The position numbers and the translations under genes were made by a program. DNA of 64,000 bases from Amycolatopsis jejuensis (lineage in GTDB: Bacteria > Actinomycetota > Actinomycetes > Mycobacteriales > Pseudonocardiaceae): positions 22,598 through 86,597 of the forward strand of contig NZ_JNYZ01000036.1 in assembly GCF_000717335.1 (NCBI RefSeq), given 5' to 3'. The notes beneath the pieces were generated by a model. The model was not told the origin of the DNA, did no database searches, and was given only the letters and a program-made list of their open reading frames with translations. Of this stretch, positions 35,101 through 43,571 are shown piece by piece. Within the stretch, counting starts at the first letter, position 1. The number at the start of each line of letters is the position of its first letter.

Positions 35101-35743
35101 GGAGAAGGACCTCACCCTGCTGGGCAAGGTCAACCCGCTGGCGCTGGAGGAGTTCGCGGCGCTGGAGGAACGCTACAAGTTCCTGTCCACCCAGCTGGAA
35201 GACCTCAAGGACACCCGCAAGGACCTCGAGGCCGTGATCAAGCAGGTCGACGAGAAGATCCTGGAGGTCTTCACCTCGGCTTACTACGACGTCGCGCGCG
35301 AGTTCGAGACGGTGTTCGGCGTGCTCTTCCCCGGCGGCGAGGGCCGGATGGTGCTCACCGAGCCGAACGACCTGCTGTCCACCGGGGTGGACGTCGAGGC
35401 CCGCCCGCCGGGCAAGAAGGTGAAGCGGCTGTCGCTGCTGTCCGGTGGCGAGAAGTCGCTGGTGGCGGTGGGGATGCTGGTCGCCATCTTCCGGGCGCGG
35501 CCGTCACCGTTCTACGTGATGGACGAGGTCGAGGCCGCGCTGGACGACACCAACATGCGCCGCCTGATCGGCCTGCTGGAGCAGCTGCGCGATTCGTCGC
35601 AGCTGATCATCATCACGCACCAGAAGCCGACGATGGAAATCGCCGACGCCCTGTACGGCGTGAGCATGCAGGGCGACGGCATCACGAAGGTGATCTCGCA
35701 GCGTCTGCGCACGGCCGAAGAGGAGCCGGTACCCGCTTCTTGA
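32141..35743 (+). CDS. smc: Chromosome segregation ATPase SMC
   Basis: 1200 aa from GTG 32141, full length. The N-terminal head has Walker A (GITCVVGPNGSGKSNVLDAL). Two long coiled coils flank a hinge at roughly residues 500-660 (AELPGLLGSVAALL onward). The C-terminal head carries the signature LSLLSGGEKSLVA and Walker B FYVMDEVEAALDD. It works with ScpA/ScpB to compact and align chromosome arms. It probably has its own promoter in the repetitive interval upstream. Confidence 0.97.
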   Translation: MHLKSLTLKGFKSFASATTLRFEPGITCVVGPNGSGKSNVLDALRWVMGTQGAKDLRGGKMEDVIFAGTAGRAPLGRAEVTLTIDNTDGALPIEYTEVSITRRMFRDGASEYEINGDRCRLMDVQELLSDSGIGREMHVIVGQGQLSAILESKPEERRAFIEEAAGVLKHRKRKEQTLRKLNNMQGNLDRLTDLTTELRRQLKPLGKQAEIARKAQSVQSELRDSRLRLLADDLVTQRESIAREEADERTARQRRTEVEQALELVSAEEAELEASLAEDAPRLQRAQETWYKLSALTERLRGTVRLAVERQRHLSSDVSAPTGGRDPEELLAEAEQAAEREQELTEAVMEARELLAETVLRREELEQRVQAAERAHWAAVRAIADRREGMAKLTGQVEALRSKNGATAEEVDRLTVGLQEAAERAEIAVEELEEAKATGGAEESDDADLQQRLDRAVEANNAAKARVEELVKAERGAEREIASEKARVEALSMGLKRKDGAGALLGASAELPGLLGSVAALLTVQPGHEVALAAALGPVADAVAVSGGEHALTALKYLKDTDSGRAGIVPVGAMSTVDTSGWPMLPEGARWAREVVSAPEQLRPAVEKALDRLALVPDLESARRLVAQYPAVRAVTGEGDVFGANWIAGGSAARESVIEVQAAVDEAQERLRVAERALERYSAELEGARSEQQARREEVGQAKDALGEAKVRKARSSERLNRLQQAARSAQAEVERLTGQRAKVEQSREHALEQLAELEERLAAVAEQPVEDDPDTAERDEAAEQLAVVRQEEVEARLAQRTAEERARSIAGRAESLRRAAFAEQQARERAAKAQAARKRGAEIANAVVNAGEFALERIEISVQRAAAERDDAQAQRQTRETALTAVRAKVRELTGELEKLTDAVHRDEVLRAEQRLRLETLEGKISEDFGIGLADLIAEYGPDVPVPPSAGEMAEYEAAKERGEDVTPPPPMPFDRDTQARRAKRAEKDLTLLGKVNPLALEEFAALEERYKFLSTQLEDLKDTRKDLEAVIKQVDEKILEVFTSAYYDVAREFETVFGVLFPGGEGRMVLTEPNDLLSTGVDVEARPPGKKVKRLSLLSGGEKSLVAVGMLVAIFRARPSPFYVMDEVEAALDDTNMRRLIGLLEQLRDSSQLIIITHQKPTMEIADALYGVSMQGDGITKVISQRLRTAEEEPVPAS

Positions 35744-35819
35744 TCTCCGGGGCAACTGTTACGGGCTCGGCGCGTCTCTAGGGGTGTACGGGGTAACAGT
35801 GATCGGGGAGGAATTCTTC

Positions 35820-36353
35820 ATGCGCACAATGGCGGCCAGGATTGGGATTTCCGCAGCGCTTCTGGGCTTCGGCGGGCTGGTGACGGCCTGCGGCGGGACC
35901 GCCGGTTCGGCGCTTCCGGCGGCCGTCACGCCAGCCGCGCCCACTGCCACGTCGGCGGTGGTCAACTCGGCTGCTCCGGCGGCGAAACCGCCAGTAGCGA
36001 AACCGCCGGTAGCCAAGAAGACGGAACCGCCGTCCAACGGCTCGCGGACCACGGACGGACGGCACCCCGACCCGGGCGACCCGGTCGGCCCGGACGTGAA
36101 CTGCGGCAAGGTCGACATGCCGAACGGCCGCCAGGCCGACCTGATCGCCGAGGAGACGAAAGCGGGTATCCCCGGTTGCCAGGAAGCGATCACGGTGATT
36201 TCCGACTACTTCGAGCAGGCGCCGACCAAGTCCGAGGGGACCGCGCACGTGCTGACCTTGAACGACTGGCAGTGCATGGCCGACACCGGCGCGGGCGGCA
36301 GCGGAGCGGTGGCCTGCGACAAGGACGGGCGGGTCTTCTACACCAAGCCGTGA
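35820..36353 (+). CDS. Putative lipoprotein of unknown function
   Basis: 177 aa from ATG 35820, with GGGGAGG upstream. A signal peptide ends in a lipobox, GLVTACGG. A Pro/Ala/Lys linker follows (AAKPPVAKPPVAKK), then a small domain of about 100 residues with three cysteines (VNCGKVDMPNG, GIPGCQEAI and DWQCMADT), plus a fourth in AVACDKDG. The four cysteines suggest two disulfides. No family was recognised. A strong terminator follows its stop. Confidence 0.8.
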   Translation: MRTMAARIGISAALLGFGGLVTACGGTAGSALPAAVTPAAPTATSAVVNSAAPAAKPPVAKPPVAKKTEPPSNGSRTTDGRHPDPGDPVGPDVNCGKVDMPNGRQADLIAEETKAGIPGCQEAITVISDYFEQAPTKSEGTAHVLTLNDWQCMADTGAGGSGAVACDKDGRVFYTKP

Positions 36354-36360
36354 ACGAACA

Positions 36361-36394
36361 GCCGGGTTTCCCGTGCAGCCACGGGAAACCCGGC
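36361..36394. terminator. Bidirectional stem-loop terminator
   Basis: A perfect 15-bp stem (GCCGGGTTTCCCGTG with its complement) closes a 4-nt loop, CAGC. It sits 8 nt after the lipoprotein stop and 5 nt from the symporter stop, between convergent genes. Confidence 0.85.
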
Positions 36395-36398
36395 CGGC

Positions 36399-37964
36399 TC
36401 AGGCCGCAGTCTCCACGGTTTCCTCCACCGCAGCGGTTTTCGGGTCCACCCCGCGGTGGCGCAAGGACAGCAGCCCGCCCACGATGAGCGTGATCAGCAC
36501 GCCCGCGAGCGTGTACCAGAAGGTCGCCAGGGGTACCAGCGTTTTCGTGGCCGTGCCGAACTGGATGTGTACCGCGGTGGTCGCCTTGTCGAACTTCACG
36601 AACAAGATCAGGAACGCCATGCCCACCACGGAGCAGGCGAACGCGATCACGGCGTCGGCCTGGCGGGCTTTGCGGACCATCAGTCCGAGGAAGAACGAGC
36701 CCAGCAGCGCGCCGTACGTGTAGCCCACGATACCGAGGCCCTGCTGGATCACCGGGTCCTTCGAGTTCGTGAACAGCGACGCGAAGCCCGCGAACACCAC
36801 CGCCCAGATGAGTGTCCACATGCGACCGTGCCGCAGCAGTTTGGTGTCGTCGATCGAGCGGTGCGTGAACCGCTGGTAGAGGTCGGCGATGGTGGACGTG
36901 GAGAGCGCGTTGAGCGCGGACGCGAGCGCTCCCATCGTGGACGCCAGGATGCCCGCGATGAGTAACCCGGCGAGGCCCACCGGCAGGTCGTTCACGATGA
37001 AGTTGGAGAAGACGTCGTCGCCGGACATCTTCCCGGACGCGACCGCGGTGGCCGTCGCGCCGGTCTTGCCGCCGGTGTACACCCACAGCATCGCGCCGAC
37101 CAGCAGGAACAACGCGAACTGCACGAACACCACGATGGACGACCCGATCAGCGCGCGCTGGCCGTCGCGCAGGTTCCGGCACGACAGCAGCCGTCCGACG
37201 ATCAGCTGGTCCGCGCCGTGTGACGCCATCGACAGGAACGCGCCGCCGATCACCGCGCACAGGAAGGCGTACGGGCTGGTGATGATGTTGGACGCGAAGT
37301 CGGTGAGCTGGAACCGGCCCTGGTCCGCCGCAATCGACGTCCAGCCGGACGGCAGCTTGGTGGTCAGGAAGATCACCGCACCGATCGCGCCGAGGACGTA
37401 CAGTGACCACTGGATCACGTCGACCCAGATCACCGACTTGATGCCGCCGACGAATGCGTAGATCACCGTCAGCGCGGTCAGCAGCACCACGATGTGCCAG
37501 TACTCGGTGTGGATGCCGTAGTGGCCGAGGATCGCCTTGATCGGGATCGCACCCGCGAACAGCCGCAGCCCCTCGGCCAGCAGGCGCGTGACCACGAAGG
37601 TGACCGACGCGGTGCCCTGCAGCCCGCGGCCGAAGCGGCGGCCGAGGAATTCGTACGCGCTCACGTAGTTCCCGCGGAAGTAGCGCGGCAGCAACACGAA
37701 CGCCGCGATCACCCGGCCGATGATGTAGCCGAACGCCACTTCCAGGAACAGGAACGCGCTGCCGAAGACGAGCCCCGGCGTGGAGATCACGGTGAGAGTG
37801 GACGTCTCGGTGGCCACCACCGAAAGCGTGACCGCCCACCACGGCATGCTGCGTTCACCGACGAAGTAGTCGTTCGCGGACTTCTGTCTGCGCCCGACCA
37901 GCACGCCGATGATCGGCATCGCCGCGAGGTACACGATGACGATCACCAGATCGACTGGGTTCAT
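36399..37964 (-). CDS. Sodium:solute symporter (SSS family)
   Basis: 521 aa with about 13 membrane helices. The N-terminus (PVDLVIVIVYLAAMPIIGVLVG then SANDYFVGERSMPWWAV) and ATETSTLTVISTPGLVF are characteristic SSS segments that form the sodium site. It starts 10 nt after the AnmK gene, so the pair forms an operon. That suggests Na+-coupled uptake of a cell-wall amino sugar such as anhydro-MurNAc or sialic-acid-like sugars; the family also carries many other solutes. Confidence 0.9.
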   Translation of the reverse strand: MNPVDLVIVIVYLAAMPIIGVLVGRRQKSANDYFVGERSMPWWAVTLSVVATETSTLTVISTPGLVFGSAFLFLEVAFGYIIGRVIAAFVLLPRYFRGNYVSAYEFLGRRFGRGLQGTASVTFVVTRLLAEGLRLFAGAIPIKAILGHYGIHTEYWHIVVLLTALTVIYAFVGGIKSVIWVDVIQWSLYVLGAIGAVIFLTTKLPSGWTSIAADQGRFQLTDFASNIITSPYAFLCAVIGGAFLSMASHGADQLIVGRLLSCRNLRDGQRALIGSSIVVFVQFALFLLVGAMLWVYTGGKTGATATAVASGKMSGDDVFSNFIVNDLPVGLAGLLIAGILASTMGALASALNALSTSTIADLYQRFTHRSIDDTKLLRHGRMWTLIWAVVFAGFASLFTNSKDPVIQQGLGIVGYTYGALLGSFFLGLMVRKARQADAVIAFACSVVGMAFLILFVKFDKATTAVHIQFGTATKTLVPLATFWYTLAGVLITLIVGGLLSLRHRGVDPKTAAVEETVETAA

Positions 37965-37974
37965 GGGGTTTCTC

Positions 37975-39189
37975 CTACCGTGGTTGCCCGGATTCCGCGA
38001 CCCGGAGCCGGGTCACGGTGCCCCCCAGCGGGGCGGGAAGGGTGAGCGGGGCCGCCCCCGGCGTCAGCGCGCCGAGCAGGCGGGGACCGCGGGCGCCGGT
38101 GGCCGACGGCAGCGTCGCGGGGACGCCGCACCAGCTCAGCCAGCCGAGCAACGCGGTCAGGTAAGCCTCTTTGCCGGAGCCGGGCAGGCCGAGGTCGTCG
38201 CTGGTACACAGCGTTCCGCCGGGCAGATGCCGGGCGAGCGCGGCCATCAGCGCCGGGTTCGAGACTCCGCCGCCGGACGCCACGACCGTCGCGGCCCGGT
38301 GGCGTCGGCACTCCGCGGCGACCGTCACGGCGGTCAGTTCGGTGAGGGTGGCGAGCAGGTCTTCCGGCGTCAGTTCCGGCAGTCCGGACAGCGCGGTGTC
38401 GAGATATCCGCAGTGGAAGTGTTCCTTCCCGGTGGATTTCGGTGGTGCAGCAGCGAAGTACGGGTCGGCAAGGAGCCGGTCGAGCAGATCCGCGCGGACG
38501 TCCCCGGCCAGCGCGAGCCGTCCGTCCACGTCGGCGGGCAGGCGTCCGCCGGTGACGTGCGCGGCGGCGATGTCCAGCAGCGCGTTCGCCGGTCCGGTGT
38601 CGTACGCGAGTACCGCGTCGCCTTGCGTGACCACGGTGATGTTCGCGATGCCGCCGAGGTTGAGAGCGGCGACCGGACGGCCGGTCTGCTCGGCGAGACC
38701 GCGTAACCACAACGCGTCGAGCGTGCTTGCCAGCGGCGCGCCCTGCCCGCCCGCGGTGATGTCGCGGATGCGGAGGTCGGCGATCACCGGCACCCCGGTG
38801 CGCTCGGCGATCCACGCGGGCTGGCCGAGCTGCAGAGTGCCGAGCGCCGTTCCGTTCTCGACCCAGTGGTACACCGTCTGGCCGAGTGACGCGATCACGT
38901 CCACCGGCCCGTACCCGGCGATCCCGCGCGCGGCGGCCTCCGCGAACGCCTGCCCGACCCGGGTGTCGAGCACGGTCAGCTGCCGCGCGCTGCTCGGCCG
39001 CGGCGGGAGGATGTCGAGCAGTTCCGCGCGGAGGGCGGCGGGGTAGGGGAGGTCGAGCTCGCCGAGCGGGGTGAGCACGACGGTGCCGTCCTCGGCGTGC
39101 AGGTCGGCGACCGCGACGTCGATGCTGTCCACGGACGTGCCCGACAGCAGCCCGAGGACGCGGAAACGATGGCCGGCGGGGAAGGTCAT
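37975..39189 (-). CDS. anmK: Anhydro-N-acetylmuramic acid kinase
   Basis: 404 aa from ATG 39189. The AnmK phosphate-binding N-terminus is RVLGLLSGTSVDSIDVAVADL; further motifs are ASLGQTVYHW, QPAWIAERTGVPVIADLRIRDI and NLGGIANITV, with ASGGGVSNPAL near the C-terminus. It opens the 1,6-anhydro ring and phosphorylates MurNAc for peptidoglycan recycling. No good ribosome-binding site precedes ATG 39189. MurQ is not in the window. Confidence 0.94.
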   Translation of the reverse strand: MTFPAGHRFRVLGLLSGTSVDSIDVAVADLHAEDGTVVLTPLGELDLPYPAALRAELLDILPPRPSSARQLTVLDTRVGQAFAEAAARGIAGYGPVDVIASLGQTVYHWVENGTALGTLQLGQPAWIAERTGVPVIADLRIRDITAGGQGAPLASTLDALWLRGLAEQTGRPVAALNLGGIANITVVTQGDAVLAYDTGPANALLDIAAAHVTGGRLPADVDGRLALAGDVRADLLDRLLADPYFAAAPPKSTGKEHFHCGYLDTALSGLPELTPEDLLATLTELTAVTVAAECRRHRAATVVASGGGVSNPALMAALARHLPGGTLCTSDDLGLPGSGKEAYLTALLGWLSWCGVPATLPSATGARGPRLLGALTPGAAPLTLPAPLGGTVTRLRVAESGQPR

Positions 39190-39329
39190 TCGCAGTGGTC
39201 TAGCCAAGTCCCGGCGACCCGCGCAAGCCACTCCGTGGAGTCTTGGCCGAATCGGAACCATTCGCGTCAATCGTTGGCCGCACGGTGGGGTGCCCCGGGC
39301 CGGGCGAGGGCGGATGACAGGATGGTGGT

Positions 39330-40619
39330 GTGTCGAGCACCTGGTTCTGGATCGTTGTCATCGCCGTCGTCGTCCTGGTCGCCGTGCTGGTGGCGGGGCT
39401 GCTCATCGCGCGAAGGCGGCGGATCAGCATCGCCGAGCCGCGCGAGGTCGAGGAGAAGCCGAAGGGCGGCGGGTACACCGCGGCCGGCGGCATCGCGCTG
39501 GCCCCCGGCGGCACGGAGAAAACCACGGCCGAACCGGTCGAACATCCGGTGGAGGACCGGCCGGAGGTCGACGGCCAGCCCGCGGTGGGCGACGACGCGG
39601 CGGTCCCGCGCGACTCCGACCAGCGCACAGTGCTCGACGTCAAGCTCCCGGAGCCGGTCGAGGAAGCCGCGCCGCTCGACGAGATCGACCCCGCGACGGG
39701 GCGGCTGGAGCGGCTGCGCGGCCGCCTGTCGAAGTCGCGGTCGATGTTCGGGCAGAGCCTGCTGGGCCTGCTCGGCGGTGGCGACCTCGACGAGGATTCC
39801 TGGCAGGACGTGGAAGACACGCTGCTGGTCGCGGACCTCGGCGCGGCCACTACCACGCACATCGTGGAGCGGCTGCGGGACGAGCTCGGCCGCCGCGCCG
39901 CGCGGTCGTCGGCGGAGGCCCGCGAGGTGCTGCACGAGGTGTTGACGGCCGAACTGTCGACGGACGCCGAGCGTTCCGTCCGCGCGCTGCCGCACGAGGT
40001 CGACGGCAAGAAGCAGCCCGCGGTCGTGCTCGTCGCGGGCGTGAACGGCACCGGCAAGACCACCACCACCGGCAAGCTGGCGCGGGTGCTCGTGGCCCAA
40101 GGCGGCACCGTGGTGCTCGGCGCGGCCGACACGTTCCGCGCCGCGGCCGCGGATCAGCTGCAGACTTGGGGCGAGCGCGTGGGCGCGTCCGTCGTGCGCG
40201 GCAAGGAAGGCGCAGACCCGGCAGCGGTCGCCTTCGACGCGGTCAAGCAGGGTATCGCCGAGGGCGTCGACGCGGTGCTGGTCGACACCGCCGGGCGGCT
40301 GCACACCAAGACCGGCCTGATGGACGAGCTCGGCAAGGTGAAGCGGGTCGTCGAAAAGCAGGCCAAGGTCGACGAGGTGCTGCTCGTGCTCGACGCGACC
40401 ACCGGCCAGAACGGCCTCGCGCAGGCACGGGTGTTCGCCGAGGTCATCGACGTGACCGGGATCGTGCTGACCAAGCTCGACGGCACGGCCAAGGGCGGCA
40501 TCGTGTTCCAGGTCCAGCGGGAGCTGGGGGTGCCGGTGAAGCTCGTCGGCCTCGGCGAAGGCCCGGACGACCTGGCCCCGTTCGAGCCCGGCGCGTTCGT
40601 GGACGCGCTGCTCGGCTGA
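39330..40619 (+). CDS. ftsY: Signal recognition particle receptor FtsY
   Basis: 429 aa from GTG 39330. The N-terminus is a membrane helix (TWFWIVVIAVVVLVAVLVAGLL) followed by an acidic A region, the usual actinobacterial form. The NG GTPase domain has G1 GVNGTGKTTTTGKLA, the DTAGRLHTK motif and TKLDGTAKGG. It docks SRP-ribosome complexes at the membrane for co-translational insertion. In many actinobacteria it lies close to smc; here three unrelated genes intervene. Confidence 0.96.
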   Translation: MSSTWFWIVVIAVVVLVAVLVAGLLIARRRRISIAEPREVEEKPKGGGYTAAGGIALAPGGTEKTTAEPVEHPVEDRPEVDGQPAVGDDAAVPRDSDQRTVLDVKLPEPVEEAAPLDEIDPATGRLERLRGRLSKSRSMFGQSLLGLLGGGDLDEDSWQDVEDTLLVADLGAATTTHIVERLRDELGRRAARSSAEAREVLHEVLTAELSTDAERSVRALPHEVDGKKQPAVVLVAGVNGTGKTTTTGKLARVLVAQGGTVVLGAADTFRAAAADQLQTWGERVGASVVRGKEGADPAAVAFDAVKQGIAEGVDAVLVDTAGRLHTKTGLMDELGKVKRVVEKQAKVDEVLLVLDATTGQNGLAQARVFAEVIDVTGIVLTKLDGTAKGGIVFQVQRELGVPVKLVGLGEGPDDLAPFEPGAFVDALLG

Positions 40620-40623
40620 GCCG

Positions 40624-41121
40624 GTGGTGCTCTCCGGGCCGCGGATCCGCCTCCGGCCGCTCGAGCCGGGTGACCGGGCGCGGGTCCGGGAAATCCTTGC
40701 GGCGCCGGACGTTTCCCGCTGGTGGGGCGATCCGGACGAGGAGACCGACGACCTGCTGGTGGTCGAAGAAGGACACCAGGCTTACGCCATCGAGCTCGGC
40801 GGCGAGACCGTCGGCGTGATCCAGAGCTGGGAAGAGCTCGAACGGCGTTACCGGCACGCCGGGATCGACCTCGCGCTGCACCCGGACCACTACGGGCGAG
40901 GGCTGGGCGCGGAAGCGATCCGCGTGCTCGCCCGGCATCTGTTCGCGCAGGGACACCACCGGCTCACCATCGATCCGGCAGCGCACAACGCACGCGCCAT
41001 CCACGTGTACGAGAAGCTCGGCTTCCGCCGCGTCGGTTTGCTCCGTGCCTACGAACAGGCCCTCGACGGCACCTGGCACGACTGCCTGCTCCTCGATCTC
41101 CTCAACGGCGAGCTCAGCTGA
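40624..41121 (+). CDS. GNAT acetyltransferase (AAC(6')-like / RimJ-RimL type)
   Basis: 165 aa from GTG 40624, 4 nt after ftsY. The acetyl-CoA loop is HYGRGLGAEAIRVLA, and IDPAAHNARAIHVYEKLGF is the conserved downstream helix. The DVSRWWGDPDEETDDLL start resembles aminoglycoside 6'-N-acetyltransferases. Resistance function cannot be claimed; many relatives acetylate proteins or small amines. It overlaps the convergent IclR gene by 8 nt. Confidence 0.87.
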   Translation: MVLSGPRIRLRPLEPGDRARVREILAAPDVSRWWGDPDEETDDLLVVEEGHQAYAIELGGETVGVIQSWEELERRYRHAGIDLALHPDHYGRGLGAEAIRVLARHLFAQGHHRLTIDPAAHNARAIHVYEKLGFRRVGLLRAYEQALDGTWHDCLLLDLLNGELS

Positions 41122-41878
41122 CCGGCAGCTGCTGTGCGAGCCGGTCCGCGATCTTCTGCACGACCGGCGCGATGTGGCTCACCGCGTCGGCGGTCAGGCG
41201 ACCCGAAGGACCCGACACCGACACCGCAGCGGGTACCGGAGCACCGGGTACCGCAACGGCAATGCAGCGCACGCCCAGCTCCTGTTCCGCTTCGTCCAGC
41301 GCATAGCCCTGACCGGCGATCTTCTTCAGCTCCGCGGCCAGCGCGTCCGGATCGGTGAAGGTGTGCTCGGTGTACGCAGGCATCCCCGTGCGCTCCAGCA
41401 GCGCGGTGACATCGCCGGGTGGCAGCTGTGCCAGCATCGCCTTGCCCACGCCGGTGCCGTGCGGCAGCAGCCGCCTGCCGACCTCGGTGAACATCCGCAT
41501 CGAATGCTTCGAGGGCACCTGCGCTACGTACACCACCTCGTCGCGTTCCAGCACCGCCAGGTTCGCCGTCTCGCCGACCTCCTCGACCAGCTCCACCAGC
41601 AGCGGCCGTGCCCACGCGCCGAACTGCATGCTCGCGTTCTCACCGAGCCGGATCAGCCGCGCGCCGAGGGCGTAGTGCCGGTTGGTGTTCTGCCGGACGT
41701 ACCCGAGCGCGACCAGCGTGCGGATCAGCCGGTGGATCGTCGGCATCGGCAGCCCGGACAGGGTCGCCAGCTCCGACAGGCTGGCCTCGCCGCCGGTGTC
41801 CGCCAGGTGCTCCAGCAGCTCGAACGCCCGCTGCAGGGACTGGACGCCGCCGTCGCGTCCGCTCTTCTCAGCCGCCAC
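41114..41878 (-). CDS. IclR-family regulator (probable AllR/glyoxylate repressor)
   Basis: 254 aa. The N-terminal winged HTH reads LSELATLSGLPMPTIHRLIRTLVALGYV; the effector domain contains ETANLAVLERDEVVYVAQV and LPHGTGVGKAMLA, typical of IclR/AllR. It diverges from malate synthase over 118 nt that contain a TTCC-type inverted repeat. A similar box precedes allantoinase. The simplest reading is a repressor of allantoin and glyoxylate use that responds to glyoxylate or an allantoin intermediate. Confidence 0.88.
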   Translation of the reverse strand: MAAEKSGRDGGVQSLQRAFELLEHLADTGGEASLSELATLSGLPMPTIHRLIRTLVALGYVRQNTNRHYALGARLIRLGENASMQFGAWARPLLVELVEEVGETANLAVLERDEVVYVAQVPSKHSMRMFTEVGRRLLPHGTGVGKAMLAQLPPGDVTALLERTGMPAYTEHTFTDPDALAAELKKIAGQGYALDEAEQELGVRCIAVAVPGAPVPAAVSVSGPSGRLTADAVSHIAPVVQKIADRLAQQLPVS

Positions 41879-41918
41879 CAGTGGTCCTCCTCACAGACCC
41901 GGACAGACCCGATTGATG

Positions 41919-41933
41919 TTCCGCCATGCAGAA
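41919..41933. promoter_or_regulatory. Putative IclR/AllR operator upstream of malate synthase
   Basis: TTCCGCCATGCAGAA is an imperfect 15-nt inverted repeat in the IclR-aceB divergent interval. It matches the format TTCCG-N5-(C/T)(A/G)GAA of the site upstream of allantoinase at 51035-51049. Confidence 0.5.
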
Positions 41934-41996
41934 ACTATAGTCCGTCAGGTAAAAACCGTAGGGACGTTATCCAAAGCACTACTCGGGGTGTTGCGC

Positions 41997-43571
41997 ATGT
42001 CTGAAGTCCAGGTCCTCGGCGGTCCGGTCGAGCGCGGAGACGAGATCCTGACGCCGGAGGCCCTCGCGTTCGTCGCGGGCCTGCACGGCAAGTTCGCGGC
42101 GCGCCGGGACGAGCTGCTGGCCGCCCGTGGCAAGCGGCGCGAGGAAGCCCGTACCACCGGGCGGCTCGACTTCCTGCCCGAGACCAGGGAAATCCGCGAG
42201 AGCGAGTGGCAGGTCGCCGGTGCCCCGGCGGCATTGGGGGACCGCCGCGTGGAGATCACCGGCCCGACCGACCGCAAGATGACCATCAACGCGCTCAACT
42301 CCGGCGCGAAGGTGTGGCTGGCCGACTTCGAGGACGCCAACACGCCGCACTGGGTCAACGTGGTCGACGGCCAGGTCAACCTGTCCGACGCGATCCGCGG
42401 CACCATCACGCTCGACCAGAACGGCAAGCACTACGAGCTGAAGAAGGACGTCGAGCACGCCACCATCGTGGTCCGCCCGCGCGGCTGGCACCTCGACGAG
42501 CGCAACCTCACGTTCGGCGGCCGCAAGGGCGTCGGCGCGCTGGTCGACTTCGGCCTGTTCTTCTTCCACAACGCCCAGGAGCTGCTCAACCGCGGCAAGG
42601 GGCCGTACTTCTACCTGCCGAAGATGGAAAGCCACCTCGAAGCGCGGCTGTGGAACGACGTGTTCACGCACGCGGAGAAGGAGCTCGGCATCGAGCACGG
42701 CACCGTCCGCGCCACGGTGCTGATCGAGACCATCCCGGCGGCGTTCGAGATGGAGGAAATCCTCTACGAGCTGCGCGAGCACGCGTCCGGCCTCAACGCG
42801 GGCCGCTGGGACTACCTGTTCAGCGTGATCAAGTACTTCCGCGACGCGGGCGAGAAGTTCGTGCTGCCGGACCGCAACTCGGTCACCATGACCGCCCCGT
42901 TCATGCGTGCGTACACCGAACTGCTCGTGCGTACCTGCCACAAGCGCGGCGCGTTCGCGATCGGCGGCATGGCCGCGTTCATCCCGAGCAAGGACCCCGA
43001 GGTCAACCAGGGTGCCTTCGACAAGGTGCACGCCGACAAGGCGCGCGAGGCCGGCGACGGCTTCGACGGCTCGTGGGTCGCGCATCCGGGCATGGTCGCA
43101 CTGTGCAAGGAGGAGTTCGACAAGGTCCTCGGCGACAACCCGAACCAGCTCGAGCGCACCCGTGACGAGGTCAGCGTGACCGCGGACCAGCTGCTGGACG
43201 TCGCCTCGACGCCGGGCAGCGCCACCGCGGCCGGGCTGCGCGCGGCGGTCGACGTCGGCATCCGCTACCTGGCCTCGTGGCTGGGTGGCAACGGCGCGGC
43301 GGCGATCCACAACCTGATGGAAGACGCGGCCACGGCGGAGATTTCGCGGTCGCAGGTGTGGCAGTGGGTGAAGAACGGGACGCAGCTGGACAACGGCGAG
43401 AAGGTCACCGCGGAGCTGGTGCGCGGGGTCGTCGCGGACGTGCGGGGCGACCTGGCCGCCGAGGTCCCCGACGACCTGCTGAAGCCGGCTGTCGAGCTGT
43501 TCGAGCAGGTCGCGCTGGCCGACGAGTTCCCCGACTTCCTCACCCTGCCGGCGTACGAGCACATCCAGTAA
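41997..43571 (+). CDS. aceB: Malate synthase A
   Basis: 524 aa from ATG 41997. Malate synthase A landmarks include ITGPTDRKMTINALNSGAKVWLADFEDANTPHW, of which WLADFEDANTP carries active-site acidic residues, plus VRPRGWHLDERN and GTVRATVLIETIPAAFEMEE. It condenses glyoxylate with acetyl-CoA to malate. Placement beside an IclR gene and near urate/allantoin genes suggests a role in disposing of glyoxylate from purines as well as in the glyoxylate shunt. No isocitrate lyase is in the window. Confidence 0.96.
   Translation: MSEVQVLGGPVERGDEILTPEALAFVAGLHGKFAARRDELLAARGKRREEARTTGRLDFLPETREIRESEWQVAGAPAALGDRRVEITGPTDRKMTINALNSGAKVWLADFEDANTPHWVNVVDGQVNLSDAIRGTITLDQNGKHYELKKDVEHATIVVRPRGWHLDERNLTFGGRKGVGALVDFGLFFFHNAQELLNRGKGPYFYLPKMESHLEARLWNDVFTHAEKELGIEHGTVRATVLIETIPAAFEMEEILYELREHASGLNAGRWDYLFSVIKYFRDAGEKFVLPDRNSVTMTAPFMRAYTELLVRTCHKRGAFAIGGMAAFIPSKDPEVNQGAFDKVHADKAREAGDGFDGSWVAHPGMVALCKEEFDKVLGDNPNQLERTRDEVSVTADQLLDVASTPGSATAAGLRAAVDVGIRYLASWLGGNGAAAIHNLMEDAATAEISRSQVWQWVKNGTQLDNGEKVTAELVRGVVADVRGDLAAEVPDDLLKPAVELFEQVALADEFPDFLTLPAYEHIQ

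Noticed and set aside
31969..35133. A 1054-residue minus-strand frame opposite smc
   Set aside because: Serine/arginine-rich translation typical of the reverse of GC-rich coding DNA. No motif or ribosome site.
40624..41121. An aminoglycoside resistance gene
   Set aside because: The GNAT fold and AAC(6')-like start are seen, but specificity cannot be deduced, and the gene sits in housekeeping context.
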